A stretch of DNA of 64,000 bases from Saccharomyces mikatae IFO 1815 (Eukaryota; Ascomycota; Saccharomycetes; Saccharomycetales; Saccharomycetaceae): the NCBI RefSeq assembly GCF_947241705.1, contig NC_079270.1, forward strand, positions 992,001-1,056,000, in the 5' to 3' direction. Positions 51,551-62,004 of the stretch are shown one piece after another; position 1 is the stretch's first letter; each line of letters begins with the position of its first letter. The notes below the pieces were generated by a model, which ran no database searches, had not been told where the DNA came from, and worked only from the letters and a program-made list of their open reading frames with translations. The translations under genes and the position numbers were made by a program.

Positions 51551-53461
51551 AAAAAATGAACTGCAGTACGCTTCGTGTCTTATACCAATCCGATGGAACT
51601 CCTTTTATTTCTCGGGCTAGTAAACTTCTTTGTTGCTGAAAACACAAATAAAATATAGCAGCATAGTTGATAGCATATTAACAAAAGAAAAACTTTGGTT
51701 GTGTTTGAAAGTGCACTTTTATTGCTAGTATTTGCCGAAATAATTCAGTGATGCTAACTGCAAGAAGTTTAATACTAGAGATATTTAAAATGAGCAAACA
51801 GTTTCAATATAAGTAGCCACTCAGTGCTGTTTTCGCGTTTAATAGTGTAAATTTCTATCATGGATCTACCGACCTAATATTTATTACTCATTCATCGATA
51901 CACAGATCCATCTTAGCAACTTAGCTAATAAAGAAACTGGTGCAGCTTTTCAAAGAGGCTTAGATTTCTCGGAGAAAAATGGAAAGAGAAAAGAAATAAA
52001 AGAGAGAAATGGTCTTAGAGGTAAGAGTAAACCGCAACAGTTGCAAGTCTGGTCTTAATGATTCCGTGACGAACTCATTAACTTAATTGAATATGTTTTT
52101 GGTCATTACCCTTTGGATTTTGAGATTTGATATCACCATGGCTTAATACGTTAAAAAACAGGTCAAGGCTTCATGTTTTGGAAACTCACGCTCATTTTTT
52201 AACCCGTATTTCTATTGCTATGAGATCGAACAAATGGGGGACCTCAACACCTGTTTTGTTCGATGCTCAAAATGAAAGAATGAAAGGGCGAATTTCGTAA
52301 ATCACGGATACTTGAGTCGGCAGTGAGTAAGAACTGCATGGTTTGTTTGCAAAAGCCATCATTCAGTTTCCACTTTGATTAGTAATTGGTATACTGTTTG
52401 CTATGCAAAAGACAAGAAGAATTTCCATTTATGGATTTCTTTAAGTATTACCAAAAATCGGCGTGGCTAACGAGAATTGTTTGTTGAGTAACATTTGAAT
52501 ATCAACTCTCCCGATTAAAGAATGAACAGGCAAGTTCTCTTGCTTTAAATTTTGGAAGAAACTGGATAGTATTGAGTGATGTGCTGGAATAAAGCGCAGT
52601 GCTTTTTATAGGAGTCCGAAAACATGTCAGCAAGGAGATCATTTAATTCATTCCGTGAAAATTATGGGTATCAAGAGATATCGTATGCACGGGCATTTTT
52701 GAGCACCACATTTCGTAATAGAGCTTCACTTTGTGAAGGAAGAGAACATTTCTCACTGACGGCTTATAGAGCAATATTACAAGAAGGGAAACGAGAAAAA
52801 AAAATTCCCACTTAAGAAGGCCATCGAAGATTATTTTATCGCAAATAATGTACTGATCGAGAGTGACTTATAACCTTGGAATCGCAGGCATCTAGCACAG
52901 AAATTGTTTTCGTTTAGTGTTATCCAAAACTTAGTCACTGGAATATTATGCAGAAATTTATTATACAACGATAGTAGCATGACATTTTTGAAGAATTCCA
53001 GAAATACGGAAACTGAAATGTGTGCACAGAAGAGCATCTATTCGTTAAAGAAATGGTTTGCAGAAGCGAAAATATGAAGAATCCATTGGTTTCCTAAGAG
53101 CCCGATTTGGGGAAGCCACTCGATCTTTTAATCTAATTTTACTGTGCAAAAAATTTACCAAGACTGTTTTGGAAAACACACACAGAATCCCCCGGAAAAA
53201 TGAGCTGTAAGATTCTACAAACCCATCAAGGAACTGTCTAAAGTAATAGTGAGCGATAGCACTTGTTCCGGTTTTTCTTGGCTACCACTTATACACATGG
53301 ATATGGCTCTGCTCTGCAATTAGAGCTAGATAACTTTTTTTATCGTTAAGCTTTCTGAGCGATAACATAAAACAAAGCTGTGAAGGGCTGCTTTGATGTG
53401 TGGCTATAGTAGGTTTTTACGTTTTCGGACTGGATGGTTGTTTGCGCCTTCTGTCACCAAC

Positions 53462-53499
53462 GGCACCCAGGTACCTTTTTTTGTTTTGTTTCGGGTGCA
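53462..53499. promoter_or_regulatory. Two Aft1/Aft2-type sites before FRE3
   Basis: GGCACCC at 53,462-53,468 (plus) and TGCACCC at 53,493-53,499 (minus) match the iron-response core (T/G)GCACCC, with the second also fitting YRCACCCR. They lie about 400 bp upstream of the reductase ATG. FRE3 is a known Aft1 target, so iron-starvation induction is expected. Confidence 0.6.
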
Positions 53500-53892
53500 T
53501 AGGAAAAAAATGGTATCATAATAAGAGAATGGACCCTTGGATTTCAAAGCGACCATTAAACGGAGAATTTGAACCGTTTTTTTCTCAATAGACTGGTGCA
53601 GCCACTTCAACCGATATTTGAGATCCGATCGAAATTATGGGTGTAATGTGCTAAGAAAAGTTGACGAATTACATCGTATAATGAAAATAATGAAATCCTA
53701 CTTGTCTATGAACACATTCTTTAGTTGGCAAGAGCTTTTCTTCCTGTGATATTGTGCGAGAAATTTTCCAATAGCAATGTGCCAAAAGATTACTGTCACT
53801 TATATAAACTTCATAGAGAAGAAATTAATAGTTATTGTATCCAGCCCTAATGCTTTTCCATTCAGGATTTACTAAGCCAAGCAAAAAAAAAA

Positions 53893-56040
53893 ATGCATTG
53901 GGTATCTATATTGAGCACTATTCTGCTTTTTTGTCTTTCAGCGGCAAGTGCTTCACCTGCCAAAACAGTGATGTACAATAAGGTACCACTACTTGTGACA
54001 AACGCGTGTATGAGAGTGTTTCGTAAAGTTGGATGGGAGTATACGAGCGAGAGTCCATATGCCATGCCATCATGTACTTTTGAGCCGGCATTTCAATCAA
54101 TGCTGTACTGCATCTATGAAACATTGGGCGAAAAGGGTTATTCGAATAAGACATTTGAAAATACATTTAATACCGTCAAGTCAAGATGTGCATACTATAC
54201 TAAAACACTCCAGAACATGACGAAGGCTGAATTTTACGATTCGCTAAACAATGGAACAAAATATATGGTGCCTTATGTGAAAGGTACTTCCAACCTTACG
54301 TACCCTGTTGAAATGGACGCCCACACAAGAAAAGCATATTATCGGGCATGGCATGGTTTCTATGCTAACTTGGATATTGGCAACACATATGGTGGTATAA
54401 TATGTGCTTATTTTGTGGTAACTATGTTGTTTGCAGGCATTCTTCATTATATGAATTACACTCCGTTCAAAGTTGTTTTATTCAAGCAAAGATTTGTAAG
54501 ATATCTGAGGGGTTACTTTACACTACCTACTCTTGCGGGCAAGCATGCGTCCGATTTTTCCTATCTCAAGGTATTTACAGGTTATCTACCCACGAGATTT
54601 GAAGGCGTTATCATTATTGGATACCTTGTGCTTCATACGGTTTTCTTAGCATACGGATATGAATATGACCCTTATAACATAATCTTCAAGTCTCATAAGG
54701 TACAAGTTTCACGTTTTGTGGGGGATAGGAGTGGTGTTCTCTCATTTGCACACTTTCCCTTAATAGTTCTTTTTGCAGGTAGAAACAACTTTCTCGAGTA
54801 CATCTCCGGTTTGAAATACACATCTTTTATTATGTTCCATAAATGGTTAGGAAGAATAATGTTTTTAGACGCAATGATCCATGGTGCTGCCTACACCAAT
54901 TATACAGTGGCTAATAATACCTGGAAAAGAAGCAAAGAGGCTACATATTGGCAATTTGGAGTGGCTGCGCTTTGCTTAGCCGGTGTGATGTTGTTTTTTT
55001 CATTTGCAATTTTTAGAAAGCATTTTTATGAAGCTTTCCTGTTTCTTCATATCGTTTTTGGTGCATTATTCTTTTATACGTGTTGGGAACACGTCGTAGA
55101 ACTAAGTGGTATTGAATGGATATATGCTGCAATTGCTATCTGGGTCACTGATAGACTTGTTCGAATTGTTCGCATGTCATATTTTGGCTTTCCCAAGGCA
55201 ACTTTGCAACTGATCGGTGACGATCTCATCCGGCTAACAGTCAAAAAACCAGCAAGGTTATGGAAGGCGCAACCTGGACAGTACGTTTTTGTGTCATTTT
55301 TACATCCATTTTATTTCTGGCAGTCGCATCCATTTACTGTTTTAGATTCAGTAAGTAAGGAAGGTGAGTTGGTTATTATATTGAAAGAGAAAAAGGGCGT
55401 AACAAAGCTCGTAAAGAGGTATATTTCTCGGAATGGGGGTTCAGCTTCAATGAGACTAGCTATAGAAGGACCGTACGGATCTTCTTCACCAGTTCACCAC
55501 TATGACAATGTGTTGCTACTAACGGGGGGAACCGGTCTGCCTGGACCAATTGCTCATGCCATTAAGCTTGGGAAAACTTCAGCAGCAGCTGGGAAGCAAT
55601 CTGTTAAATTGGTAATTGCAGTTAGAGGTTTTGACGTTCTCGAAGCCTATAAGCCAGAAATAATGTGTTTAAAAGACTTGAATGTACAGGTCCACATATA
55701 TAATACGATGCGGATTCCACCAGTAACATCTAATGATAGCATGACTATCTCTCAAAAGGATGAAAACGTTGATGAAAAAGTTGATGAGAAAGACGCTTTT
55801 AAGGAAACTAGTTTAGATAAGTCGTCTAATCCCTTTGATTTTGAAAGTATCGTGTTTCATGATGGAAGACCTGATGTAAAAGAACTTCTGCATGAGTCTT
55901 CGGAGTTGAATGGCTCACTTGCAGTAGTTTGTTGTGGGCCTCCTGTGTTTGTTGACCAAGTAAGAGATCAAACAGCAAAGACCATTTTAGCAAAATCATC
56001 AAAGGCAATTGAGTACTTTGAGGAATATCAAAATTGGTGA
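53893..56040 (+). CDS. FRE3: FRE3: ferric-chelate reductase
   Basis: The protein has 715 residues. A signal peptide (about 1-21, ending ASASPAK) precedes an extracellular domain with several N-glycosylation sequons (NKT, NMT, NGT, NLT). The transmembrane heme domain follows, with its first His pair in FIMFHKWLGR and IHGAAY, and the second in FLHIVFGALFF and CWEHVV. The FAD motif is HPFTVLD, and the NADPH-binding motifs are LLTGGTGLPGP and VVCCGPPVF. FRE2 and FRE3 are close paralogues, and I choose FRE3 by synteny with RDR1. The enzyme reduces siderophore-bound iron at the plasma membrane. The extracellular part is the most diverged from S. cerevisiae. Confidence 0.9.
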   Translation: MHWVSILSTILLFCLSAASASPAKTVMYNKVPLLVTNACMRVFRKVGWEYTSESPYAMPSCTFEPAFQSMLYCIYETLGEKGYSNKTFENTFNTVKSRCAYYTKTLQNMTKAEFYDSLNNGTKYMVPYVKGTSNLTYPVEMDAHTRKAYYRAWHGFYANLDIGNTYGGIICAYFVVTMLFAGILHYMNYTPFKVVLFKQRFVRYLRGYFTLPTLAGKHASDFSYLKVFTGYLPTRFEGVIIIGYLVLHTVFLAYGYEYDPYNIIFKSHKVQVSRFVGDRSGVLSFAHFPLIVLFAGRNNFLEYISGLKYTSFIMFHKWLGRIMFLDAMIHGAAYTNYTVANNTWKRSKEATYWQFGVAALCLAGVMLFFSFAIFRKHFYEAFLFLHIVFGALFFYTCWEHVVELSGIEWIYAAIAIWVTDRLVRIVRMSYFGFPKATLQLIGDDLIRLTVKKPARLWKAQPGQYVFVSFLHPFYFWQSHPFTVLDSVSKEGELVIILKEKKGVTKLVKRYISRNGGSASMRLAIEGPYGSSSPVHHYDNVLLLTGGTGLPGPIAHAIKLGKTSAAAGKQSVKLVIAVRGFDVLEAYKPEIMCLKDLNVQVHIYNTMRIPPVTSNDSMTISQKDENVDEKVDEKDAFKETSLDKSSNPFDFESIVFHDGRPDVKELLHESSELNGSLAVVCCGPPVFVDQVRDQTAKTILAKSSKAIEYFEEYQNW

Positions 56041-56821
56041 TCATTCATGGATTCTTTTACTTTTAACAGTATAAACCTGAACGTTCTTGGCCTTGTAAGA
56101 ATAAAATTTATGTTTAGATGAGAAAGACAAGAATTAGCCTGAGTCCAGATTATCACAACATATTATATAATAACAACTTCAAACAAATTAAGTAGAGTCA
56201 ATTTATTTATGCAGCATATTTAACACTCAGAAATGCGCAATATTTTTCAACTAATCAGCAAACTTCCAGGTACATTTGGACGTTTTTCCCATAGTTTACG
56301 AACAATAATGTATGATACTGACCGCAACTTAGTACGTAAAAAAAAAGACTTCAAAACTACCTTACTCTCGTTATCATTGCTCAAACAATGTTACCTATAA
56401 GATTACCAAACGAAATAAGTCTATAAGGAAATTCAGCCAGAAAGAGAGCTATTTCTGCCTAAAATAGTGATTCAATTAAGTCCGCATCGGCTGATACTGG
56501 TCTGCAATTTCCGTGCTAGTTGCATTTTTGACTTTCAAGATAAGGTGATCTGCCCTTGGACCCATAAGGGGACCCACGGTTTTAAGCATAGTAAGATACA
56601 AAAAGGCTTATGAGAAGCGAGGTTTTTAAGAAAATATTGTCTTTTGCATTTAAGCCTCATCTTCATGGAAAAGCCTCTTGATTATTTTCGAGGCGTTTTT
56701 GTAGGGAAGTCGCGAGAAGCTGTTCCCTTCTTGAAAAAGGTAATTATAAATAAGGCATCGGTAAAAGAAAGGCCCAATATTTTCAAGAGGGAAGAAAGAA
56801 AGCACCTGATAATTGTTTAGT
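56041..56821. other. FRE3-YOR385W interval lacking FIT2/FIT3/FRE5
   Basis: Only 781 bp separates the reductase from the next gene. In S. cerevisiae this place holds FIT2, FIT3 and FRE5. No fragment of them is visible here. An exact ARS consensus is at 56,106, and a TATA-like TTATAAATAAGG lies near 56,746. Confidence 0.6.
56106..56116 (+). other. Candidate replication origin (exact ACS)
   Basis: ATTTATGTTTA matches WTTTAYRTTTW exactly. With its flanks it matches 16 of 17 positions of the extended consensus. It sits just past the FRE3 stop in AT-rich DNA. Activity is untested. Confidence 0.45.
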
Positions 56822-57679
56822 ATGGCTCGTCAAAAAGTAGGCGGTGACAGTATATTTCGAATTGATAAAACTCAAAAGAAGTCAATTCCTGAATGTCTTC
56901 ACTTTAATAGAGAAAGGCACATGCCCATCGCTAGGATATTGGGCACAAGAGGATTTTTCGTATTTTCAAGTAAGCAGTCTTATGACAGATTCAAAGAGAC
57001 AAATTTTAATATCAGCGTTCTTGACTCAGAAGGTGTAGGTGTCCCATTTCTGCACATTGTCCGGAATTATAACGTTATTGGCCATTTGACAGGAAGCTCA
57101 CCGGACTTTCATATTTATAAGTACGTTTTACAAAAAGCGGAAGATCCGCCTTTGTACTCTGAATCAAAGGTTATCTGTGAGGACAAGGCATTTCGTTTAT
57201 GCAAAATACCTTACTGCGAAATTTACAGCCATCTTAACTTTCTTAAAACCAAATATGATTTTTTCTACCCCTCTGGGACTCAGTTTCACAAAAAGTATCA
57301 GGTGGTCAAGCAGAACAACTTCCGAGATCTGGATACTTATTTGGATGGTTTACATTTCCATTGGCATGTGAAATTTTATAGTGATCATTATCGATTGATG
57401 TACTTCAATGAATACGATTTGGGTTCTTCAAATGATGCAAGAGCAAAGAGGAAACAAAGTGATGCTCCAGATATTGATATTGTAGTTGGCCACTATACAA
57501 AAAGATTTTCCAATTTCATCCCCAGATCTATATCTAAGTGTTCCGAACTTGTTATTGGAGAGCAATCCCGACCTGACTCCCTTGGCATCTCCTCTGTTCC
57601 GGTCTTAACTGAAACATTTGCCTGTCAAGGGGCGTTAATTCATTACCTGGAACATATAGAAGAAAAAAATAGAAAATAG
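56822..57679 (+). CDS. YOR385W orthologue, DIA1 paralogue, unknown role
   Basis: The protein has 285 residues from the ATG at 56,822 (MARQKVGGDSIFRIDKTQKK). Conserved blocks include FVFSSKQSYDRFKE, GVGVPFLHIVRNY, YDFFYPSGTQFHKKYQVVKQ, YLDGLHFHWHVKFYSDHYR and EQSRPDSLGISSVPVLTE. There is no signal peptide or membrane segment. The S. cerevisiae gene YOR385W is a whole-genome-duplication paralogue of DIA1, which affects invasive growth, and neither has a known biochemical function. The order FRE-YOR385W-PHR1 supports the assignment. The extreme N-terminus differs from the S. cerevisiae protein as I recall it. Confidence 0.88.
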   Translation: MARQKVGGDSIFRIDKTQKKSIPECLHFNRERHMPIARILGTRGFFVFSSKQSYDRFKETNFNISVLDSEGVGVPFLHIVRNYNVIGHLTGSSPDFHIYKYVLQKAEDPPLYSESKVICEDKAFRLCKIPYCEIYSHLNFLKTKYDFFYPSGTQFHKKYQVVKQNNFRDLDTYLDGLHFHWHVKFYSDHYRLMYFNEYDLGSSNDARAKRKQSDAPDIDIVVGHYTKRFSNFIPRSISKCSELVIGEQSRPDSLGISSVPVLTETFACQGALIHYLEHIEEKNRK

Positions 57680-58507
57680 AGACGACATTGATTCACCTGT
57701 TAATTGCGGATGAAGTTTTATTTAATTTGTCCCACTGAAAAAGTGTAGTTATAATATATTTCGCAGGGAAAACTTATCACATCACGGTCCAATAATGAAA
57801 CTTGATGGGGTATAATTTTGGTTGAATACAAATTATTTCATGAGTTCATTTGGGTGTTAATCTAGCAAATAATGCATGTGCTTGCTGAACCCGATACATG
57901 TTGAATACACTATAGGATTTCCCTGCAATTGAGTAAGAGAATTACTATATTTGTAGATAATACTAATTTTCGATTTGAATATACAGACAACTCAGAAATA
58001 GATTAAGTACTTTTCATATAATATGGTAGTAAAACCAAAATGATAGATGCATTATTAAGGAAAAGATCATAATATAGTAGGATACCACTTTTAAAGTCAT
58101 TTAACGAACAATCTGTATAGTTGAGCGTCGATAAACTATTTAGGTTATAATGTTGAAGATAATGAGTGCGATAATAAGTGTTGTGTTAAACATTCATTTG
58201 ACACATATGTTGGATTCGATTGACCTAGTAACATAACTAACACGTTAAGAGTGTAAAACGGGTTAGTTTTTTACTATCGATGTATAATAGCTCCTCTCTA
58301 TATTACCACATATTAAAATTAAGCTTCAGACTCATTATTTCGCTATTTACTAGATGTTTCATCAATTTAGTTTTGCTATTGGGCAGTCTTTTTCACTTCG
58401 TCTATGAATAACGCAAAACATGCTTTAAGGGGAAAATAATGTTTCTGACATCTATTTTCTTTCAACAACTCGTCTCAAAACAACAGAACAAAAACACAAA
58501 CGTGGAT
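57680..58507. other. YOR385W-PHR1 intergenic region
   Basis: This AT-rich 830 bp holds the PHR1 promoter. I did not find an exact copy of the known PHR1 damage-responsive element. An upstream in-frame ATG at 58,439 could extend PHR1 by 23 residues. No other gene is recognised. Confidence 0.5.
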
Positions 58508-60205
58508 ATGAAAAGAGCTATAACATCTTCCTCGAAAGTAGGGGCTTACAAACGTTCTAAGTTGGACATAGAGCATGACTTTGAACAATATTACTCGGTA
58601 AACAAGAACTACTATCCAAATCCTATTACTAGGAAGGGCGCAAATCAATTTAACAATAAATCCAGGACTAAACCGATAGAAATCCTCGAAGAACTGCAGA
58701 AAAAGCAGGAAACGTCATTTGAGGATGTCAGCACTCTTGTGCATTGGTTTAGGAATGATTTACGTTTGTATGATAATATAGGACTATTCAAAAGTATAGA
58801 GTTATTCCAGCAATTGAAGGTAAAAAACGAAAATGCCAAACTGTACGCGGTTTACATTATCAATGAACATGACTGGAGGGCTCATATGGATAGTGGGTGG
58901 AAATTGAAGTTTACCTTGGAGGCATTAAAGAGTTTAGAGAAATCTCTTGCAGAGCTACATATACCTCTATTTGTATGGGAATTCTACACAACTGAAGGAA
59001 CTATATCTAACTCAAAAAAATTCGTTGAATATTTCAGAGAAAAATGTTTGAACTTGAGCTCTGGAAAATCTATGATAATCACTGCTAATATTGAATATCA
59101 AACAGATGAACTATATCGTGATATTAGGTTGTTAGAGAGGGAAGACCAAAGACTACAACTAAAATTTTATCATGACTCCTGTGTAGTTGCTCCCGGTTTA
59201 CTTACCACAGGAAAAGGTACTAATTATTCCGTTTTCACTCCATGGTATAAGAAATGGGTTTCTTATGTAAACAATCACAGGAAAACTAGCTCTGAAATCT
59301 GTCATATCCACAAAATTGAACCATTGAAGTACAACAAAGTGTTTAAACTGCAACCGTTCCAGTATTCCTTACCGGATGAATTCGTTCAGTATATACCCAA
59401 GTCGAAATGGCACTTGCCAGAAGTTTCGGAGAAGGTAGCTTTATCTAAATTGAATGATTTTTTAAAGATAAAAGGTTCCAAGTATAACAACGAAAAGGAT
59501 ATGCTTTTTTTGGGTGGCACTTCTGGACTAAGCTCTTATATAACTACTGGTGTACTTAGTACAAGAGTGGTAGTTAATAAATCCGTTCAAGCTTGCAACG
59601 GACAGATTATATCGAAAGGGCTCAAAGATAATACCTCCACCCAGAATTTTATCAAAGAAGTTGCGTGGAGGGATTTTTACAGACACTGCATGTGCAATTG
59701 GCCGTATACGTCTATGGGGATTCCTTATCGATTAGACACTCTCGATATAAAGTGGGAAAATGATCCTGTGGCGTTTAGGAGATGGTGTATCGGTAATACG
59801 GGCATTCCTATTGTGGACGCTATAATGAGAAAACTATTATACACAGGTTATATCAATAATAGATCTAGAATGATCACAGCCTCTTTTCTTTCCAAAAACT
59901 TATTAATTGATTGGAGATGGGGTGAGCGCTGGTTTATGAAGCACCTAGTAGATGGTGATTCATCGTCAAATACAGGTGGTTGGGGATTTTGTTCTAGCAC
60001 TGGAATTGACGCTCAACCATATTTCAGAGTGTTTAATATGGATATACAAACAAAAAAATATGACCCAGAGATGAAATTCATCAAGGAATGGGTTCCCGAA
60101 TTACGCTTACCGGAGAGTCAACGTTCAACCAATTATCCTGAACCTTTAGTTGATTTAAAACAAAGCAGAGACCGAGCTCTGGAAGTTTATAGAAGTTCAT
60201 TGTGA
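58508..60205 (+). CDS. PHR1: PHR1: CPD DNA photolyase
   Basis: The protein has 565 residues from the ATG at 58,508, the S. cerevisiae length. The N-terminal photolyase domain begins at VHWFRNDLRLYDN (about residue 78) and binds the methenyl-tetrahydrofolate antenna. The FAD domain holds FIKEVAWRDFYRH, TGIPIVDAIMRKL, NNRSRMITASFLSKNLLIDW and GGWGFCSSTGIDAQPYFRVFNM, the class I signature. It repairs cyclobutane pyrimidine dimers using light. The basic N-terminus (KRSKLDIEH) fits nuclear targeting. An earlier in-frame ATG at 58,439 adds 23 residues with no acidic residue before the last. The divergence from S. cerevisiae is clear but all active-site segments are conserved. Confidence 0.96.
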   Translation: MKRAITSSSKVGAYKRSKLDIEHDFEQYYSVNKNYYPNPITRKGANQFNNKSRTKPIEILEELQKKQETSFEDVSTLVHWFRNDLRLYDNIGLFKSIELFQQLKVKNENAKLYAVYIINEHDWRAHMDSGWKLKFTLEALKSLEKSLAELHIPLFVWEFYTTEGTISNSKKFVEYFREKCLNLSSGKSMIITANIEYQTDELYRDIRLLEREDQRLQLKFYHDSCVVAPGLLTTGKGTNYSVFTPWYKKWVSYVNNHRKTSSEICHIHKIEPLKYNKVFKLQPFQYSLPDEFVQYIPKSKWHLPEVSEKVALSKLNDFLKIKGSKYNNEKDMLFLGGTSGLSSYITTGVLSTRVVVNKSVQACNGQIISKGLKDNTSTQNFIKEVAWRDFYRHCMCNWPYTSMGIPYRLDTLDIKWENDPVAFRRWCIGNTGIPIVDAIMRKLLYTGYINNRSRMITASFLSKNLLIDWRWGERWFMKHLVDGDSSSNTGGWGFCSSTGIDAQPYFRVFNMDIQTKKYDPEMKFIKEWVPELRLPESQRSTNYPEPLVDLKQSRDRALEVYRSSL

Positions 60206-62004
60206 TATTGTAACTTATACGGATTAGACAGCAGGGTATCATTTGTTTTTATTATTTTTTAAGATTTTTTGTGAGCAAAGAGATTTGGTGCTCCTTAAAT
60301 TGGGGACAAGATCTGTATAATTTATGTAGCAAACATCTACCAGAAACAATACCGCAATTTCGCTTAACGTCACTGTATATCAAGCAACAAGCTCTATAAA
60401 TCGTAGTGAGAATACTCACTCAGTTGGCAGTGGTTTTAGCCTTTAAGCTGAAAATTATTGAAATTTGTCATCAAGACTTTCCATACTTGATTCACGGTTA
60501 TAGCCAATTTCGATTTAGATGCTCAAGAAATTATTCGTTTGAAGAATAAATAACGACTACTAAACTATGTAACACATAGAAACTTACGGTAAAACTGCAA
60601 ATAATAAAAATAAAAAAACGGTGTAGGGAAAACAAATAGATAATAATCAAGCCTAGGATACATGATAAATACTTATATCCATCTCTTTGACAAATGCTTG
60701 GGTGTGACAAGTGATAGCTGCATCAATGAAAACCAAACAAAAGATGCTCTAGTTAGGATGTTCAAAATAATGATCTCTCCTTTTTGGTCAGATTCTGTCT
60801 AGGTATGTGAACTTTGCCAACTCATATACTGTAGGGTGAAATCAGATTGGGCACGCTGAGGTCTGTCTTGCATTTGTGATTCTCTATCAAGAGTAAGCGA
60901 AAAAAGGAAGGTGAAGTACAATACAGCTTCGATGTTCGTCCGATAATGCTTTTAGGCACAAAAAGAGGCAGTTCATGGAACGGTTAATCTTTCCAAATAC
61001 TTACACTATGGTTTACACCATTCTTTCTATTCCTCTTGTGTAGAGAAAAAGGCAAATTCGAAGAATCAGTAAGAAAGATTTGTTGAATATATTTTTCCAG
61101 CCTTCAAACTAGCATATCACAATAATTTATCAACTACTGCTACATCCTCCAGAGAGTGGCTATAGTACCCACAGATGAAATCAACAATGACTAAAAGTAT
61201 GAAGTTGATACTGGAATCAGACTTAGCATTCCTCAAGTCTCAAAGACAAAAATTGTATCACTGATCACAGTTTATTCGAAGAGGATAAGAGTAAAAAGTA
61301 CGCCTCATAATTCATATTATGGATTCAAGCATTTCAGTAATTGCCAATAATTTAATGCTATGCTTGCAAAAATTTCTCTGCAACGCCAATAAAACAGAAA
61401 TGGTAGAGCCCCGCCCTAAGCTTTGTGCAACTAGATACCTGTCTGGTGGATGAAATGACTTTCAATAATAATATGAAGGGGCTACAGTTATAGATAGGTT
61501 TTTAAATGACGCCTATTTTTATTGATTGGCTGCTTATAGCGGACGTCTATTCGATACTTTTATGGACACATTTTTTGTTTGATATGTTTGTATATTGAAA
61601 TAGCCTCTTTATTAGAATGGACAACATTTTTTTATGCATAATTACTGCCAATTAGTGTAGTAATCATGGGACTCAAAAACACTTTTATTTCTTATTGATC
61701 CTGTATGCATGCATAGTTAATCATAGGCGTGAAATTTCTATTCTCAAATATGTGGTTGTCTTAAAATGTAATTTCTGTCTGCTTTTTGAGTATACAGCAC
61801 TGTCCACTGTAAACTTGTCCATGCATGAGGACCTGCTTACACAATGATAATCATCGATTTGAATTTAATTAAGGTAAATCTAATCGCCTTAAGTTATTTT
61901 TTAGCTAAATATCAAATCTTATCTGTTATAACAAGCTCAAAGGTACATAGTGCTAATTCAGAAGATATGCTTCAAATTTGAACATAAAAAGTTCGCAAAA
62001 TATT
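60206..62004. other. PHR1-distal gap, no recognised gene
   Basis: This 1.8 kb AT-rich stretch follows PHR1. In S. cerevisiae the next genes are YOR387C and FDH1; neither is recognisable here. I see no tRNA or subtelomeric X or Y' element. A solo LTR follows directly. Confidence 0.55.

Larger units (their letters stand above)
50418..53892. other. Long RDR1-FRE3 gap without a clear gene
   Basis: This 3.5 kb AT-rich interval has no recognisable intact gene. It contains an exact ARS consensus at 51,540. A zone at about 51,830-53,090 shows several open stretches on the plus strand. Two Aft-type sites lie near 53,460-53,500. The S. cerevisiae interval is also long and gene-free as I recall. No LTR, tRNA or telomeric element is seen. 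Confidence 0.6.

Noticed and set aside
53555-53580. tRNA T-loop-like sequence (GGTTCAAATTC on the minus strand)
   Set aside because: The flanking arms make a 6-bp stem with a 10-base loop, and no acceptor, D or anticodon arms are present.
60206-62004. Possible remnants of YOR387C or FDH1 beyond PHR1
   Set aside because: I translated parts of the interval and saw no segment resembling formate dehydrogenase or the YOR387C protein.
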